Positions 44,654-54,600 of a stretch of 64,000 bases of DNA are shown here, piece by piece. Both the position numbers and the translations under genes were made by a program. Position 1 is the first letter of the stretch; each line of letters opens with the position of its first letter. The stretch comes from Rhodopseudomonas pseudopalustris (GTDB lineage Bacteria; Pseudomonadota; Alphaproteobacteria; Rhizobiales; Xanthobacteraceae): positions 105,379-169,378 of the forward strand of contig NZ_FODT01000011.1 in NCBI RefSeq assembly GCF_900110435.1, read 5' to 3'. The notes under the pieces were generated by a model. That model was given only the letters and a program-made list of their open reading frames with translations, was not told where the DNA came from and ran no database searches.

Positions 44654-45727
44654 ATGTCCGAGACGATCACGCAAAAGACTGCACTTTCCGCTCCATCCGA
44701 TGGATTTCGCATTCGGCTGGTCGCCTTGCTCGGCGGGTTGGTCATCGCCAACATTGCCACCTGGGCCTGGGCGCTGACCGCTTTCGCCGGCCAGCCGGTG
44801 CTGATCGGCACCGCGGTTCTGGCCTACAGCCTCGGCCTTCGCCATGCGCTCGACGCCGACCACATCGCGGCGATCGACAACGTCACCCGCAAGCTGATGC
44901 AGGAGGGCAAGCGCCCGATCGCGGTCGGGTTCTTCTTTGCGCTCGGTCATTCCACGGTGGTGCTGGTGGCGTCGCTGGCGATCGCGCTGGCGGCCAGCTC
45001 GTTGACGGAACGCTTTTCCGGCTATCGCGAAATCGGCGGGGTGATCGGCACCTCGGCATCGGCGCTGTTCCTGTTTGCGATCGCGATCGCCAATCTGTCG
45101 GTGTTGAGCGGCGTCTACCGCGCCTTCAAGAAGGTGCGCGCCGGCGAGGTGGTCCATGACGACGACATCGACGCGCTGTTGCAGCAGCGCGGCTGGCTGG
45201 CGCGGCTGTTCAGGCCGCTGTTCCGCTTCGTCTCCAAGAGCTGGCAGCTGTATCCGATCGGGCTGTTGTTCGCGCTCGGCTTCGAGACGGCGAGCGAGAT
45301 CAGCCTGTTCGGCCTCGCCGCCAACGCGTCCGGAACGATCTCGCACTGGTCGATCCTGATCTTCCCCGCGCTGTTCGCCGCCGGCATGACGCTGGTCGAC
45401 ACCCTCGACGGCGTGCTGATGCTCGGCGCCTATGGCTGGGCCTATCGCAACCCGGTGCGCAAGCTGTACTACAACATGACCATCACCTCGGTCTCGGTGC
45501 TGGTCGCGATCGTGATCGGCGGCATCGAAACGCTCGGGCTGATGGCCGGGCGCCTGCATCTCGAAGGCGCTTTCTGGGAGTGGATTTCCGATCTCAACGC
45601 CAATTTCGGGACGCTCGGCTACGGCATCGTCGCGCTGTTCGTCGCGAGCTGGATCATCTCGACCATCATCTATCGCGCTAACGGCTATCACAGGCTCGAC
45701 GAAAGAGCGCCCGTGGTGCAGGAATGA
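44654..45727 (+). CDS. HoxN/NicT-family nickel/cobalt transporter, probably cobalt
   Basis: A 357-residue membrane protein with eight predicted helices. The metal motif R-H-A-L-D-A-D-H-I-A-A-I-D-N (H-x4-D-H) lies in helix II, and LGHSTVV and LGFETASEISLF are the other two family signatures. Family members take up Ni2+ or Co2+. The riboswitch upstream and the B12 genes around it support cobalt, but the sequence alone does not settle it. The stop overlaps a possible ATG of the next gene's region. Confidence 0.9.
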   Translation: MSETITQKTALSAPSDGFRIRLVALLGGLVIANIATWAWALTAFAGQPVLIGTAVLAYSLGLRHALDADHIAAIDNVTRKLMQEGKRPIAVGFFFALGHSTVVLVASLAIALAASSLTERFSGYREIGGVIGTSASALFLFAIAIANLSVLSGVYRAFKKVRAGEVVHDDDIDALLQQRGWLARLFRPLFRFVSKSWQLYPIGLLFALGFETASEISLFGLAANASGTISHWSILIFPALFAAGMTLVDTLDGVLMLGAYGWAYRNPVRKLYYNMTITSVSVLVAIVIGGIETLGLMAGRLHLEGAFWEWISDLNANFGTLGYGIVALFVASWIISTIIYRANGYHRLDERAPVVQE

Positions 45728-46759
45728 GTGCCTATGACAACACGCCCAAAACCGGATTCGCGAGCTTCGGTCGTGACGGCCGCTTTGCTGATTCTGGTCG
45801 GCGTGCTGGCGCTCGGCTCGCTGGGGGTCGGGCCGGTGAAACTGTCGCCGCTGACCGTGATCGACGCCCTGATCGGCCGCGCCGGCGATGTGCAGCAGAT
45901 CATCGTGCAGCAGATCAGGCTGCCGCGCGCGATCCTGGCGCTGGCGATCGGCGGCATTCTCGGCTTGTCCGGCGCGGCGCTGCAGGGTCTGCTGCGTAAC
46001 CCGCTGGCGTCGCCGTCGCTGTTCGGCGCGCCGCAATCGGCGGCTTTCGGCGCGGTGCTGATCATCGCGCTGGGCTGGGCCGATGTTCGGTCCTACGCGC
46101 TGCCGGTCGCCGGCATTACGATGGCGTTCGTCTCGGTGTTCATGCTGCTCGCGGTGGCCGGCCGCAGCGCCAACCTGCTGCTTCTCATTCTTGCGGGTCT
46201 GGCCATCTCGAGTCTCGCAGGCGCCGCGACCGCGCTGGTGATGAACCTCTCGCCCAATCCGTTCGCCAGCCTCGAGATCGCGTTCTGGCTGCTCGGCTCG
46301 CTCGAGGACCGCAGCTTTCGCCACGTCGCGCTGGCGCTGCCCTTCATCCTCGCCGGCGGCGTTCTGCTGCTCAGTCAGCGCGCCGCGTTCCGTGCGCTCA
46401 GCCTCGGCGAGGAAACCGCGCAGAGCCTCGGGGTCGATGTCGGCCGGTTGCGGCTGATCGTGATCATCGGCGTCGCGCTCGGCGTCGGCGGCGCGGTCTC
46501 GGTCTCGGGGACGATCGGGTTCATCGGTCTGGTCGCGCCGCATCTGGTGCGGCCGCTGATCGGCCACGATCCGGCGCGGCTGCTGGTGCCGAGCGCGCTC
46601 GCGGGCGCAGCGCTGCTGCTCGCCGCCGACATCGCGGTGCGGGTCATTCCCTCCACCACCGATATCAAGGTCGGCGTGCTGACCTCGATCATCGGCGTGC
46701 CGTTCTTCCTGTATCTGATCGTGCGGGAGCGTCGCGCCTTGGGCGGAGGCTTCTCATGA
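45728..46759 (+). CDS. btuC: FecCD-family ABC transporter permease, BtuC-like
   Basis: A 343-residue permease with about nine helices: RLPRAILALAIGGILGLSGA, LLRNPLASPSLFGAPQSAAF, and VSGTIGFIGLVAPHLVRPLI, the last being the loop that contacts the ATPase. GTG at 45728 follows the transporter stop directly; an ATG at 45734 is equally possible. The family moves cobalamin, haem or siderophores. Riboswitch control and neighbours favour cobalamin or cobinamide. Confidence 0.88.
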   Translation: MPMTTRPKPDSRASVVTAALLILVGVLALGSLGVGPVKLSPLTVIDALIGRAGDVQQIIVQQIRLPRAILALAIGGILGLSGAALQGLLRNPLASPSLFGAPQSAAFGAVLIIALGWADVRSYALPVAGITMAFVSVFMLLAVAGRSANLLLLILAGLAISSLAGAATALVMNLSPNPFASLEIAFWLLGSLEDRSFRHVALALPFILAGGVLLLSQRAAFRALSLGEETAQSLGVDVGRLRLIVIIGVALGVGGAVSVSGTIGFIGLVAPHLVRPLIGHDPARLLVPSALAGAALLLAADIAVRVIPSTTDIKVGVLTSIIGVPFFLYLIVRERRALGGGFS

Positions 46760-47538
46760 CCGAGCCGGCCCTTCTGGTCGCGCGGAATCTAGGCGTCGCG
46801 TTGTCCGGTCACGAGGTGCTGCACGGCCTGTCGCTGGACTTGACGCGCGGCCATCTCGTCGCGCTGGTCGGTCCGAACGGAGCCGGCAAGACCACGCTGC
46901 TGCGGGCGCTCGCGGGACTCATCGAATCGCGTGGCGAGGTGACGATCGGCGGCGATGGATTGTCGAGGCTGCCGCTGCGTGAGCGCGCCAAGCGTTTCGG
47001 CTATCTGCCGCAAGGTCATCTGGTGCACTGGCCGCTGCCGGTGCGCGACGTCGTCGCGCTCGGACGCTTTCCGCACGGCGCGACGGATCCGGCGCGGCTG
47101 TCGCCGTATGATGCCGAGGCGGTCGCCCGCGCGATGCGGGTCACCGATGTCGCGCGCTTCGCCGATCGTAGCGTCAATGAACTGTCAGGCGGCGAGCGCA
47201 GCCGCGTCGCGCTGGCGCGGGTGCTGGCGGTCGAGGCGCCGGTGGTGCTGGCGGACGAGCCGACCGCGTCGCTCGATCCGCGCTATCAGCTCGACGTGAT
47301 GCAGACGCTGCGCCAGGCGGCCGATGCCGGCACGCTGGTGATCGTGGTGACTCACGACCTCGGTCTCGCGGCGCGCTTTGCCGATACAGTTCTGGTGATG
47401 GCGGACGGCCGGCTCGCGGCGCAGGGCGCGCCGCATCAGGCGTTGTCGGATGCCGTCCTGCAGCAGGTGTTTCGCGTCAGCGCCTATCGGGCCGATTATC
47501 AGGATAGCGGCGTGATCCTGCCCTGGACCGGGGTCTGA
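46756..47538 (+). CDS. btuD: ABC transporter ATP-binding protein, BtuD-like
   Basis: A 260-residue ATPase with Walker A (VGPNGAGKTTLLRALAG), signature LSGGERSRVALARVLA, Walker B (VVLADEPTASLD) and the H-loop (VVTHDLGLAARFAD). It overlaps the permease gene by 4 nt and is followed 3 nt later by the binding protein, so the three form one importer. Confidence 0.92.
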   Translation: MTEPALLVARNLGVALSGHEVLHGLSLDLTRGHLVALVGPNGAGKTTLLRALAGLIESRGEVTIGGDGLSRLPLRERAKRFGYLPQGHLVHWPLPVRDVVALGRFPHGATDPARLSPYDAEAVARAMRVTDVARFADRSVNELSGGERSRVALARVLAVEAPVVLADEPTASLDPRYQLDVMQTLRQAADAGTLVIVVTHDLGLAARFADTVLVMADGRLAAQGAPHQALSDAVLQQVFRVSAYRADYQDSGVILPWTGV

Positions 47539-47541
47539 ACG

Positions 47542-48381
47542 ATGCGAAGGCGCGCGCTGTCCGCTCTGGTGGTTGCGCTCGCTGCGGCTGTGCTGTCGCG
47601 CGCCGATGCCGCGCCGTTGCCGCGCCTCGCGTCGATCAATGTCTGCACCGATCAGTTGCTGATGACGCTCGCCGATCCGGAGCAGATTCTCGGCCTCAGC
47701 CCTTATGCGCGCGACGAGGCGCGGTCGTTCCTCGCGAACAAGGCCGCCGCCTTTCCGATGCTGTCCGGCGAGGCCGAGGACGTGCTGATGCTGAAGCCGG
47801 ACATCGTCGTCACTGGTCGCTACACCAAACGCGCGACGCGCGAGCTGCTGAAGCAACAGGGCCAGCGCGTGATCGAGTTCGATACGCCGCGTACGCTCGA
47901 CGAGGTCAAGGCGCTGATCCGCACGATGGGCGATCTGGTCGGTCACCCCGATCGCGCGACCGCTGCGAACGCCCGCATCGACACGGCGATCGCGACAGCC
48001 CGGAAAGCCGCGTCCGACAAGGCTTTTCGCGTGCTACCGCTGGAGCGGCGCGGCTGGGTTTCGGGCGGCGATAGTCTGATGACGTCGCTGCTGTCGACCG
48101 TCGGTCTGGTCAACGCTGCGAGCGCGCTTGGTATCAAGCTCGGCGGCTTTGCATCGCTCGAAGCGGTCGTCAGCTTGCGTCCGGACTATTTGCTGATCTC
48201 CGAAGACGGCGATTTTGCCGAGGACGAAGGCCGTGCTTTCGTGTTGCATCCCGCGCTCGAACGGTTCTACCCGCCGTCGAAGCGGATCACGATTCCGGAG
48301 CGGCTGACGGTGTGCGGCGGGCCGATGCTGGCGGATGCGCTCGATCATCTGAGCGCCGAACTCTCTCGCGTGGAGCACTGA
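47542..48381 (+). CDS. btuF: Periplasmic cobalamin-type binding protein, BtuF-like
   Basis: A 279-residue exported protein: signal peptide ending near SRADA, then the class III binding-protein fold with RLASINVCTDQLLMTLADPE, LKPDIVVTGRYTKRATRELL and a long middle helix. LDEVKALIRTMGDLVGHPDR and SLRPDYLLISEDGDFAED are typical. It should deliver the ligand to the BtuCD-like complex encoded upstream. It ends one base before the cobD start. Confidence 0.85.
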   Translation: MRRRALSALVVALAAAVLSRADAAPLPRLASINVCTDQLLMTLADPEQILGLSPYARDEARSFLANKAAAFPMLSGEAEDVLMLKPDIVVTGRYTKRATRELLKQQGQRVIEFDTPRTLDEVKALIRTMGDLVGHPDRATAANARIDTAIATARKAASDKAFRVLPLERRGWVSGGDSLMTSLLSTVGLVNAASALGIKLGGFASLEAVVSLRPDYLLISEDGDFAEDEGRAFVLHPALERFYPPSKRITIPERLTVCGGPMLADALDHLSAELSRVEH

Positions 48382-48382
48382 A

Positions 48383-49354
48383 TTGCTGTTGGATTCCAAC
48401 GCGTTGCTGATCGTCGTCGCGGCGCTTCTGATCGATGCGGTGATCGGCGATCCGGACTGGCTGTGGAAACGGCTCGCGCATCCGGTGGTTTTGATCGGGG
48501 CGTTGATCGGCTGGCTCGATGGTGTGCTGAACCGTGAAAGCTGGTCGGATGGCCGGCGGAAATCGGCGGGGGTTCTCGCCATTCTGGCGGTGATCGCGGT
48601 CACCGGAAGCGTCGGCTTTTTCATCGAAGCGCCGTTGCGGCAAGGTTGGGGCGGTTGGGGCGCAATTGCGGCGGTGGCGGCGACGCTGATCGCGCAGCGG
48701 AGTCTGTACGATCACGTCGCCCGAGTCCGCGACGCGTTCGCCGCGGGCGGGCTGGAGGCGGCGCGCGAGAAGGTCGCGCTGATCGTCGGGCGCGATCCGC
48801 AGACGCTGGACGAGGCCGGGGTCTCGCGCGCGGCGATCGAATCCTGCGCGGAGAATTTTTCCGACGGCGTGGTCGCGCCGGTGTTCTGGCTGGCGGTGCT
48901 CGGGCTACCAGGCTTGCTGATCTACAAGGGGATCAACACCGCCGATTCGATGATCGGTCATCTCAACCCGCGCTATCGCGCGTTCGGCTGGGCGGCGGCG
49001 CGGCTCGACGACCTCGTCAACTGGATCCCGGCGCGACTCTCGGGCGTGCTGATCGCGCTGGCGGCGCCGGTGGTGCGCGGATCGATCAAGCAGTCGTTCG
49101 CCGTGATGCGGCGCGATGCGCGCAAGCATCGCTCGCCGAATGCCGGCTGGCCGGAGGCGGCGATGGCCGGCGCGCTCGGCATCGCGCTGGCGGGTCCGCG
49201 GATCTACGGCGGTCAACTCACCGACGATCCGTTTCTCAACGACGGCGCGCGCGCCGCGGCGACGCCGGATGATATCCGCCGCGCAACGCGCGTGCTGATC
49301 GCAGTCTGCGTATTGCAGGCGGCGATCTACGCCGCGCTCTGGTTGGTGCTGTGA
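48383..49354 (+). CDS. cobD: Adenosylcobinamide-phosphate synthase
   Basis: A 323-residue membrane enzyme of the CobD/CbiB family: [40 protein letters not shown] and [20 protein letters not shown] are all signatures. It links aminopropanol phosphate or aminopropanol to adenosylcobyrate. TTG at 48383 starts it directly behind the binding-protein gene. The 3' end converges on cobQ with a 28-nt overlap. Confidence 0.93.
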   Translation: MLLDSNALLIVVAALLIDAVIGDPDWLWKRLAHPVVLIGALIGWLDGVLNRESWSDGRRKSAGVLAILAVIAVTGSVGFFIEAPLRQGWGGWGAIAAVAATLIAQRSLYDHVARVRDAFAAGGLEAAREKVALIVGRDPQTLDEAGVSRAAIESCAENFSDGVVAPVFWLAVLGLPGLLIYKGINTADSMIGHLNPRYRAFGWAAARLDDLVNWIPARLSGVLIALAAPVVRGSIKQSFAVMRRDARKHRSPNAGWPEAAMAGALGIALAGPRIYGGQLTDDPFLNDGARAAATPDDIRRATRVLIAVCVLQAAIYAALWLVL

Positions 49355-50826
49355 CGGGATCGCGCGATCGCGATCATCCGGTCGACATCCAGATGGGTTT
49401 CGAGATGATCGGCCAGCGCATCGAGCGCGGCTTCGACCTGTTGGTCGTAAGCCAGCTCGGAGGCGATGCCGAGCCCGGCGAGCCAGGCCTTGCGGAATGT
49501 ATCGTTGGTGAACAGGCCGTGCAGATAGGTGCCTTGCACCCTTCCGCCCGGCGAGATCGCGCCATCGGGGCGGTCGCCGATCGTCACCACCGGGCGGGCG
49601 CAGTCGGCGCCGTGGCTGCGGCCGAGATGAATCTCGTAGCCTTCGACCGGCGCGCCGGTGGCGCAATGCGTGCCGCTGACCAGCGTGGTCGATTTGTCGC
49701 CCTGCATGATGGTCTCGATATCGAGGAGTCCGAGCCCTTGCACCGTGCCGGCCGCGCCGTCGATGCCGTCGGGATCGGCGATGCTGCGGCCGAGCATCTG
49801 ATAGCCGCCGCACAGTCCCAGCAGATGGCCGCCGCGGCGGACATGCGCGGCGATGTCGATGTCCCAGCCCTGCGCGCGCAGAAAGGCGAGGTCGCCGAGC
49901 GTCGATTTGCTGCCCGGGATGATCACCACGCTGGCCTCGGCGGGGATCGGCTGGCCCGGCGGCACGAACACCAGCTTGACGCCGGGCTCCATGCCGAGCG
50001 GATCGAGGTCGTCGAAATTCGCGATCCGCGCCAGCATCGGCACCGCGATCACGCGGGTCGATGAAGAGGCGCGGGCGCGATCGAGATCGACGGCGTCCTC
50101 GGCCGGCAACAATGCAGCCTGCGGCAGCCATGGTACCACGCCGAGCGACGGCCAGCCGGTGAGGTCGGTGATGGCGGTGAGGCCCTGATCGAACAACCGG
50201 ACGTCGCCGCGGAATTTGTTGATCAGATAGCCGCGCACCATTGCGCGCTCGTCGCCGTCCAGCACCAGATGGGTGCCGGCGAGGCTGGCGATCACGCCGC
50301 CGCGCTCGATGTCGCCGGCGATCACCACCGGCACCTGGGCGGCGATCGCGAAGCCCATATTGGCGATGTCGCCGGCGCGCAGATTGATCTCGGCCGGCGA
50401 GCCCGCGCCCTCGATCAGCACGATGTCGGCGTCGCGCGCCACGCGCGCGAAGCTGTCCAGCACGTGCGGCATCAGCGCCGCTTTCTTGTCCAGGAAGTTT
50501 TTGGCGCCGAGCCGGCCGAAGCGTTGGCCCTGCACGATCATTTGCGCGCCGGTGTCGGTCTCGGGCTTCAGCAGCACCGGGTTCATATGCACGCTCGGCG
50601 GCAATCTCGCCGCGCGTGCCTGCACCGCCTGGGCGCGTCCGATCTCGCCGCCGTCGGCGGTGACGGCGGCGTTGTTCGACATGTTCTGCGACTTGAACGG
50701 CGCGACCTTCAGCCCGCGCCGCACCAGCGCGCGGCACAGCCCCGCCACCAGCGTCGACTTGCCGGCGTTGGAGCAGGTGCCCTGAATCATCAATGCGGGG
50801 GTGGGAGTGGTCATTGCAACATTCAC
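49327..50826 (-). CDS. cobQ: Cobyric acid synthase (glutamine-dependent amidase)
   Basis: A 499-residue enzyme. The N-terminal dethiobiotin-synthetase-like ATPase domain has [20 protein letters not shown] and [11 protein letters not shown]. The C-terminal class I glutaminase domain has the nucleophile in [12 protein letters not shown] and the histidine in [12 protein letters not shown]. It amidates four carboxylates of adenosylcobyrinate diamide. ATG at 50814 (MTTPTP) is an alternative start. It is on the same strand as cobO, separated from it by a palindromic repeat element. Confidence 0.95.
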   Translation of the reverse strand: MNVAMTTPTPALMIQGTCSNAGKSTLVAGLCRALVRRGLKVAPFKSQNMSNNAAVTADGGEIGRAQAVQARAARLPPSVHMNPVLLKPETDTGAQMIVQGQRFGRLGAKNFLDKKAALMPHVLDSFARVARDADIVLIEGAGSPAEINLRAGDIANMGFAIAAQVPVVIAGDIERGGVIASLAGTHLVLDGDERAMVRGYLINKFRGDVRLFDQGLTAITDLTGWPSLGVVPWLPQAALLPAEDAVDLDRARASSSTRVIAVPMLARIANFDDLDPLGMEPGVKLVFVPPGQPIPAEASVVIIPGSKSTLGDLAFLRAQGWDIDIAAHVRRGGHLLGLCGGYQMLGRSIADPDGIDGAAGTVQGLGLLDIETIMQGDKSTTLVSGTHCATGAPVEGYEIHLGRSHGADCARPVVTIGDRPDGAISPGGRVQGTYLHGLFTNDTFRKAWLAGLGIASELAYDQQVEAALDALADHLETHLDVDRMIAIARSRHSTNQSAA

Positions 50827-50874
50827 CCGTGCAGCGTTCGTGTGAGCGGCGGTGCGCCTGCCCGCGCACGAAGA

Positions 50875-51023
50875 TCACCCTCCCCTGGAGGGGAAGGGTC
50901 GCTCGCGTAGCGAGCGGGGTGGGGTGGCGAAGAGTTCATCCATCGTGCCCGCGGCTCACCCCACCCCGTCCCGCATCCCGCTGCGCGGGCTGCGTGCCGA
51001 CCCTCCCCCTCCAGGGGAGGGTG
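50875..51023. repeat. Long inverted repeat between cobO and cobQ
   Basis: TCACCCTCCCCTGGAGGGG at 50875 and CCCCTCCAGGGGAGGGTGA ending at 51023 are complementary. The outer 27 positions pair with one base difference, and inner blocks GGGGTGGGGTG and CACCCCACCCC pair too. The whole 149 bp can fold into one cruciform. It resembles the REP/RIME-like intergenic elements of Bradyrhizobiaceae. Confidence 0.8.
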
Positions 51024-51067
51024 AAGCGGGCGCTCGCGCCCCGGAATGACGCACATCAGGGAAGACA

Positions 51068-51694
51068 TCAAAACTCCACGCCCTTCTGCGCTTTCACGCC
51101 GCTGCGGAACGGGTGTTTCACCAAAGTCATCTCGGTCACCAGATCGGCGATCTCGATCAGCGCCGGATTGGCGTTGCGGCCGGTGATCACCACGTGCTTG
51201 TCGGCCGGCTTTTCATCACGCAGGAAGTCGATCACTTCCGAAATCGGCAGATAGTCGTAGCGCAGCACGATGTTCAATTCGTCGAGCAACACCATGCGAT
51301 GGTGGTCGTCGCGGATCAACGCCTTGGCGCGCTCCCAGCCGGCGCGGGCTGCGGCGACGTCGCGTTCGCGATCCTGGGTCTCCCAGGTGAAGCCCTCGCC
51401 CATGATGTGCAGCGTCACCAGCTCGGGGAATTTCGCCAGCAGCTTCGCCTCTCCGGTGTTCCATTTCTCCGACTTGGTGAAATGCACCACCCCGACCGGC
51501 ATGTCATGGCCGATGTGGCGAAACACCATGCCGAGCGCGGCCGAGGTCTTGCCCTTGCCGGTGCCGGTGTGGACGATCAGCAGGCCCTTCTGATCGGTCA
51601 TGCCTTCGAGCTTGCGATCGTGCGCGGCCTTGCGCTTCTTCGCCTTCTCGGCGTGGCGGGCGTTGTCGTCGCGATCGGGCGCGGCGTCGGTCAT
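51068..51694 (-). CDS. cobO: Cob(I)yrinic acid a,c-diamide adenosyltransferase
   Basis: A 208-residue CobA/CobO-type enzyme. The P-loop-like GLLIVHTGTGKGKTSAALGM, the MPVGVVHFTKSEKW segment and VLLDELNIVLRYDYL with VVITGRNANPALIEIADLVT are characteristic. It adenosylates the cobalt after reduction. The ATG at 51694 overlaps the cobN stop (ATGA). Confidence 0.96.
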   Translation of the reverse strand: MTDAAPDRDDNARHAEKAKKRKAAHDRKLEGMTDQKGLLIVHTGTGKGKTSAALGMVFRHIGHDMPVGVVHFTKSEKWNTGEAKLLAKFPELVTLHIMGEGFTWETQDRERDVAAARAGWERAKALIRDDHHRMVLLDELNIVLRYDYLPISEVIDFLRDEKPADKHVVITGRNANPALIEIADLVTEMTLVKHPFRSGVKAQKGVEF

Positions 51695-54600
51695 GCGGTT
51701 TCCTTCCGGGTGAGGAGTTCGGCGAGCAGATCGGCGGCGTGGTTGGAGCGCGGCGTCCACAGCCCACGCCGGATCGCTTCGGCGAAGCGCTCGGCGGTTT
51801 CGCGCATCGCCGCCGGATTGGCGTCGCGCAGGAAGTCGCGGACCTGCTCGTCGTCCAGATAGGCGGCGAACAGCTGATCGAAATGATGGCTGCCGACCGC
51901 GTCGGTCGAGGCGGCGAAGCCGAACAGATAGTCGACTGTCGCGGCGATCTCGACCGCGCCCTTGTAGCCGTGGCGCATCACGCCGGCGATCCATTTCGGA
52001 TTAGCGGCGCGGCCGCGGACCACGCGGCCGATCTCGTGCGCCAGCGTCCGCGGCAGCGGCGCTTCGGGGCGCGAGGTGTCGAGATGGGCGATCTTCGGCG
52101 CGGCGCCGCTCAGCGTCTCGACGGTGGCGGCGAGGCCGCCGATGAACTGGTAGTAATCATCGGAGTCGAGAATGTCGTGCTCGCGATTGTCCTGCGACTG
52201 CGCGACCAGCTGCGTCGCGGTCAGCCGCGCCGCAAAAGCGTCGCGGGCCTCGTCGCCCTCGCGGCCGGCGCCATAGGCGTAGCCGCCCCAGGCGAGGTAG
52301 GCGTCGGCGAGATCGCCGCGCGTGTCCCAGCCGCCTTCGTCGATCAAGGCCTGCAGCCCAGCGCCATAGGCGCCGGGTTTCGAGCCGAACACCCGAAGGC
52401 CCGCCTGCCGCTGCGCGGCGTCCGGCGCGACGCCGGCCTGGATCAGATGGTCGGTGCGGGCGCGGACATGGGCTGCGATCGGATTGGCGTCGTCGGGTTC
52501 GTCGAGGGCGGCGATCGCCGCGATCGCGCTCGCGATCAGATCCATTTGAACCGGGAAGGCGTCGCGGAACAGGCCGGAGACGCGGAAGGTGACATCGACG
52601 CGCGGCCGTTGCAGCTCCGACAGCGGCACGATCGCAAAGCCGGTGACCCGGCCGGTGGCGTCCTCCCAGGTCGGGCGCGCGCCGATCAGCGCCAGCGCCT
52701 GCGCGACGTCGTCGCCGCCGGTGCGCATATTCGCGGTGCCCCACGCCGACAGCGCGATCGCGCGCGGCCATTCGCCGGCGTCCTGCCAATAGGCCTCGAC
52801 CAGCCGTTCGGCTGCGAGCGCGCCGATCCGCCACGCCGACGGCGTCGGCACCGCGCGGACATCGACCGCGAAGAAATTGCGCCCGGTCGGCAGCACGTCG
52901 GGCCGGCCGCGGGTCGGCGCACCGGACGGTCCGGGGCGAACGAAACGCCCGTCGAGCCCGCGCAGCAGCGCATTGCGCTCGGCGTCGCCGCAGGCGTCGA
53001 TCGCCGGACGCAGCGACGCCGCGATCCAGTCGAGCACCGGCTGAGTGTGAGGCCATGAGGGAAGAGGGTCAGGCTGCGCCTGACGAAGGGTTGATACCAA
53101 TTTCGATGCGAGCGCTTCGATGCGCTCGACGGTGTCGCCGCTGGTGCGCCAGGGGCGGTCGCTGAGGTCGGCCAGAACAGTCGGGCGCGGGCCGGTGTAG
53201 TCCGCGGCGAGATCGCGCGTCAGCGGATCGAATTCACCGAGGCCGAGGTCCTGCGCCAGCGCGCGATGCAGCGACGCGTCCTGCGGCTTCAGCTCCGAGC
53301 GCGGCAGCCGGGCGATCGACACCAGCAGATCGTCGCGCTGCGACGGCTGCGGCGTGCGGCCGAAGACGTGCAGCCCGTCGCGGATCTGCATCTCCTTGAG
53401 ATCGCACAGATGCGCGTCGATCGCGCGCAGCGCGTCCAGCGTCGGCGTCGATCGGTCGATCTCGACGTCGGCGTCGAGCCTGGTCGCGCGCGCCAGCGAC
53501 AGGATGTCTTCGGCGATCACGTCGGCGCGTTTGGGATCGAGGTCGGCCGCGAGCGCGTATTCGTCGACCAGCGCTTCCAGCCGCGCCATCTCGTCGTGCA
53601 GTTCGGCGCGGGTCATCGGCGGCGTCAGATGATCGATGATCACCGCGGCGCTGCGGCGCTTGGCCTGGATGCCCTCGCCGGGATCGTTGACGATGAACGG
53701 ATACAGATGCGGCAGCGGCCCGAGCAATGCTGCGGGGAAGCAATCGCGCGACAGCCCGGCGCTTTTGCCGGGCAGCCATTCGAGATTGCCGTGCTTGCCG
53801 AGATGGACGATCGCGTGCGCATCGAATTCGCGCCGGAGCCACAGATAGAACGCCAGATAATGATGCGGCGGCGCGAGGTCCGGATCGTGGAAGCTGGATT
53901 TCGGATCGATATTGTAGCCGCGCGCCGGCTGCACGCCGACCAGGACGTTGCCGAAGCGATGCAGGCCGAGCCGGAAGCAGCCGTCCGCGACATGCGGATC
54001 GGCGTCCGGCTGGCCCCAGCGGGTCGTGACGGCGTCACGCACCGCGTCCGGCAGCGTCGCGAAGGCGTCGTTGTAGTCCGCGACCGGCCAGGCCACGCCG
54101 CCGTCGCGCAGATCGCGCCCGGTCAGCGCATTGGTCGGACCGCGCTGCAGGATTTGCATCAGCGCCGCGGTGTCGGCCGGCAGATCGCCGGTGAGGTAGC
54201 CCTCGGCGCGCAGCGCGGTGAGCAGATCCTGCAGCGATTGCGGGGTATCGAGGCCGACGCCGTTGCCGAGCCGGCCGTCGCGATTGGGATAGTTGGCGAG
54301 CACGACGCCGACGCGGCGCTGGTCGCGCGGCAGCCGCCGCAGCCGCACCCAGGCCTGCGCGAGATCGGCGGCCGCAGCGATCCGGTCGTCGAGCGGCTGA
54401 TAGATCGTCGGCGCGTAGTCGGTCTCGTCGGCGCCGCGCTGCTTGAACGCGACCGCGCCGGCGAAGATCCGGCCGTCGACCTCGGGCAGCACGACATGCA
54501 TCGCGAGGTCGCGCGGGTTGAGGCCGCGGGACGATTGCTCCCAGCTGTCGCGGCTGATTCCGGCCTGCGCGATCTGCAGGACCGGGCAATCCGCCGAGGC

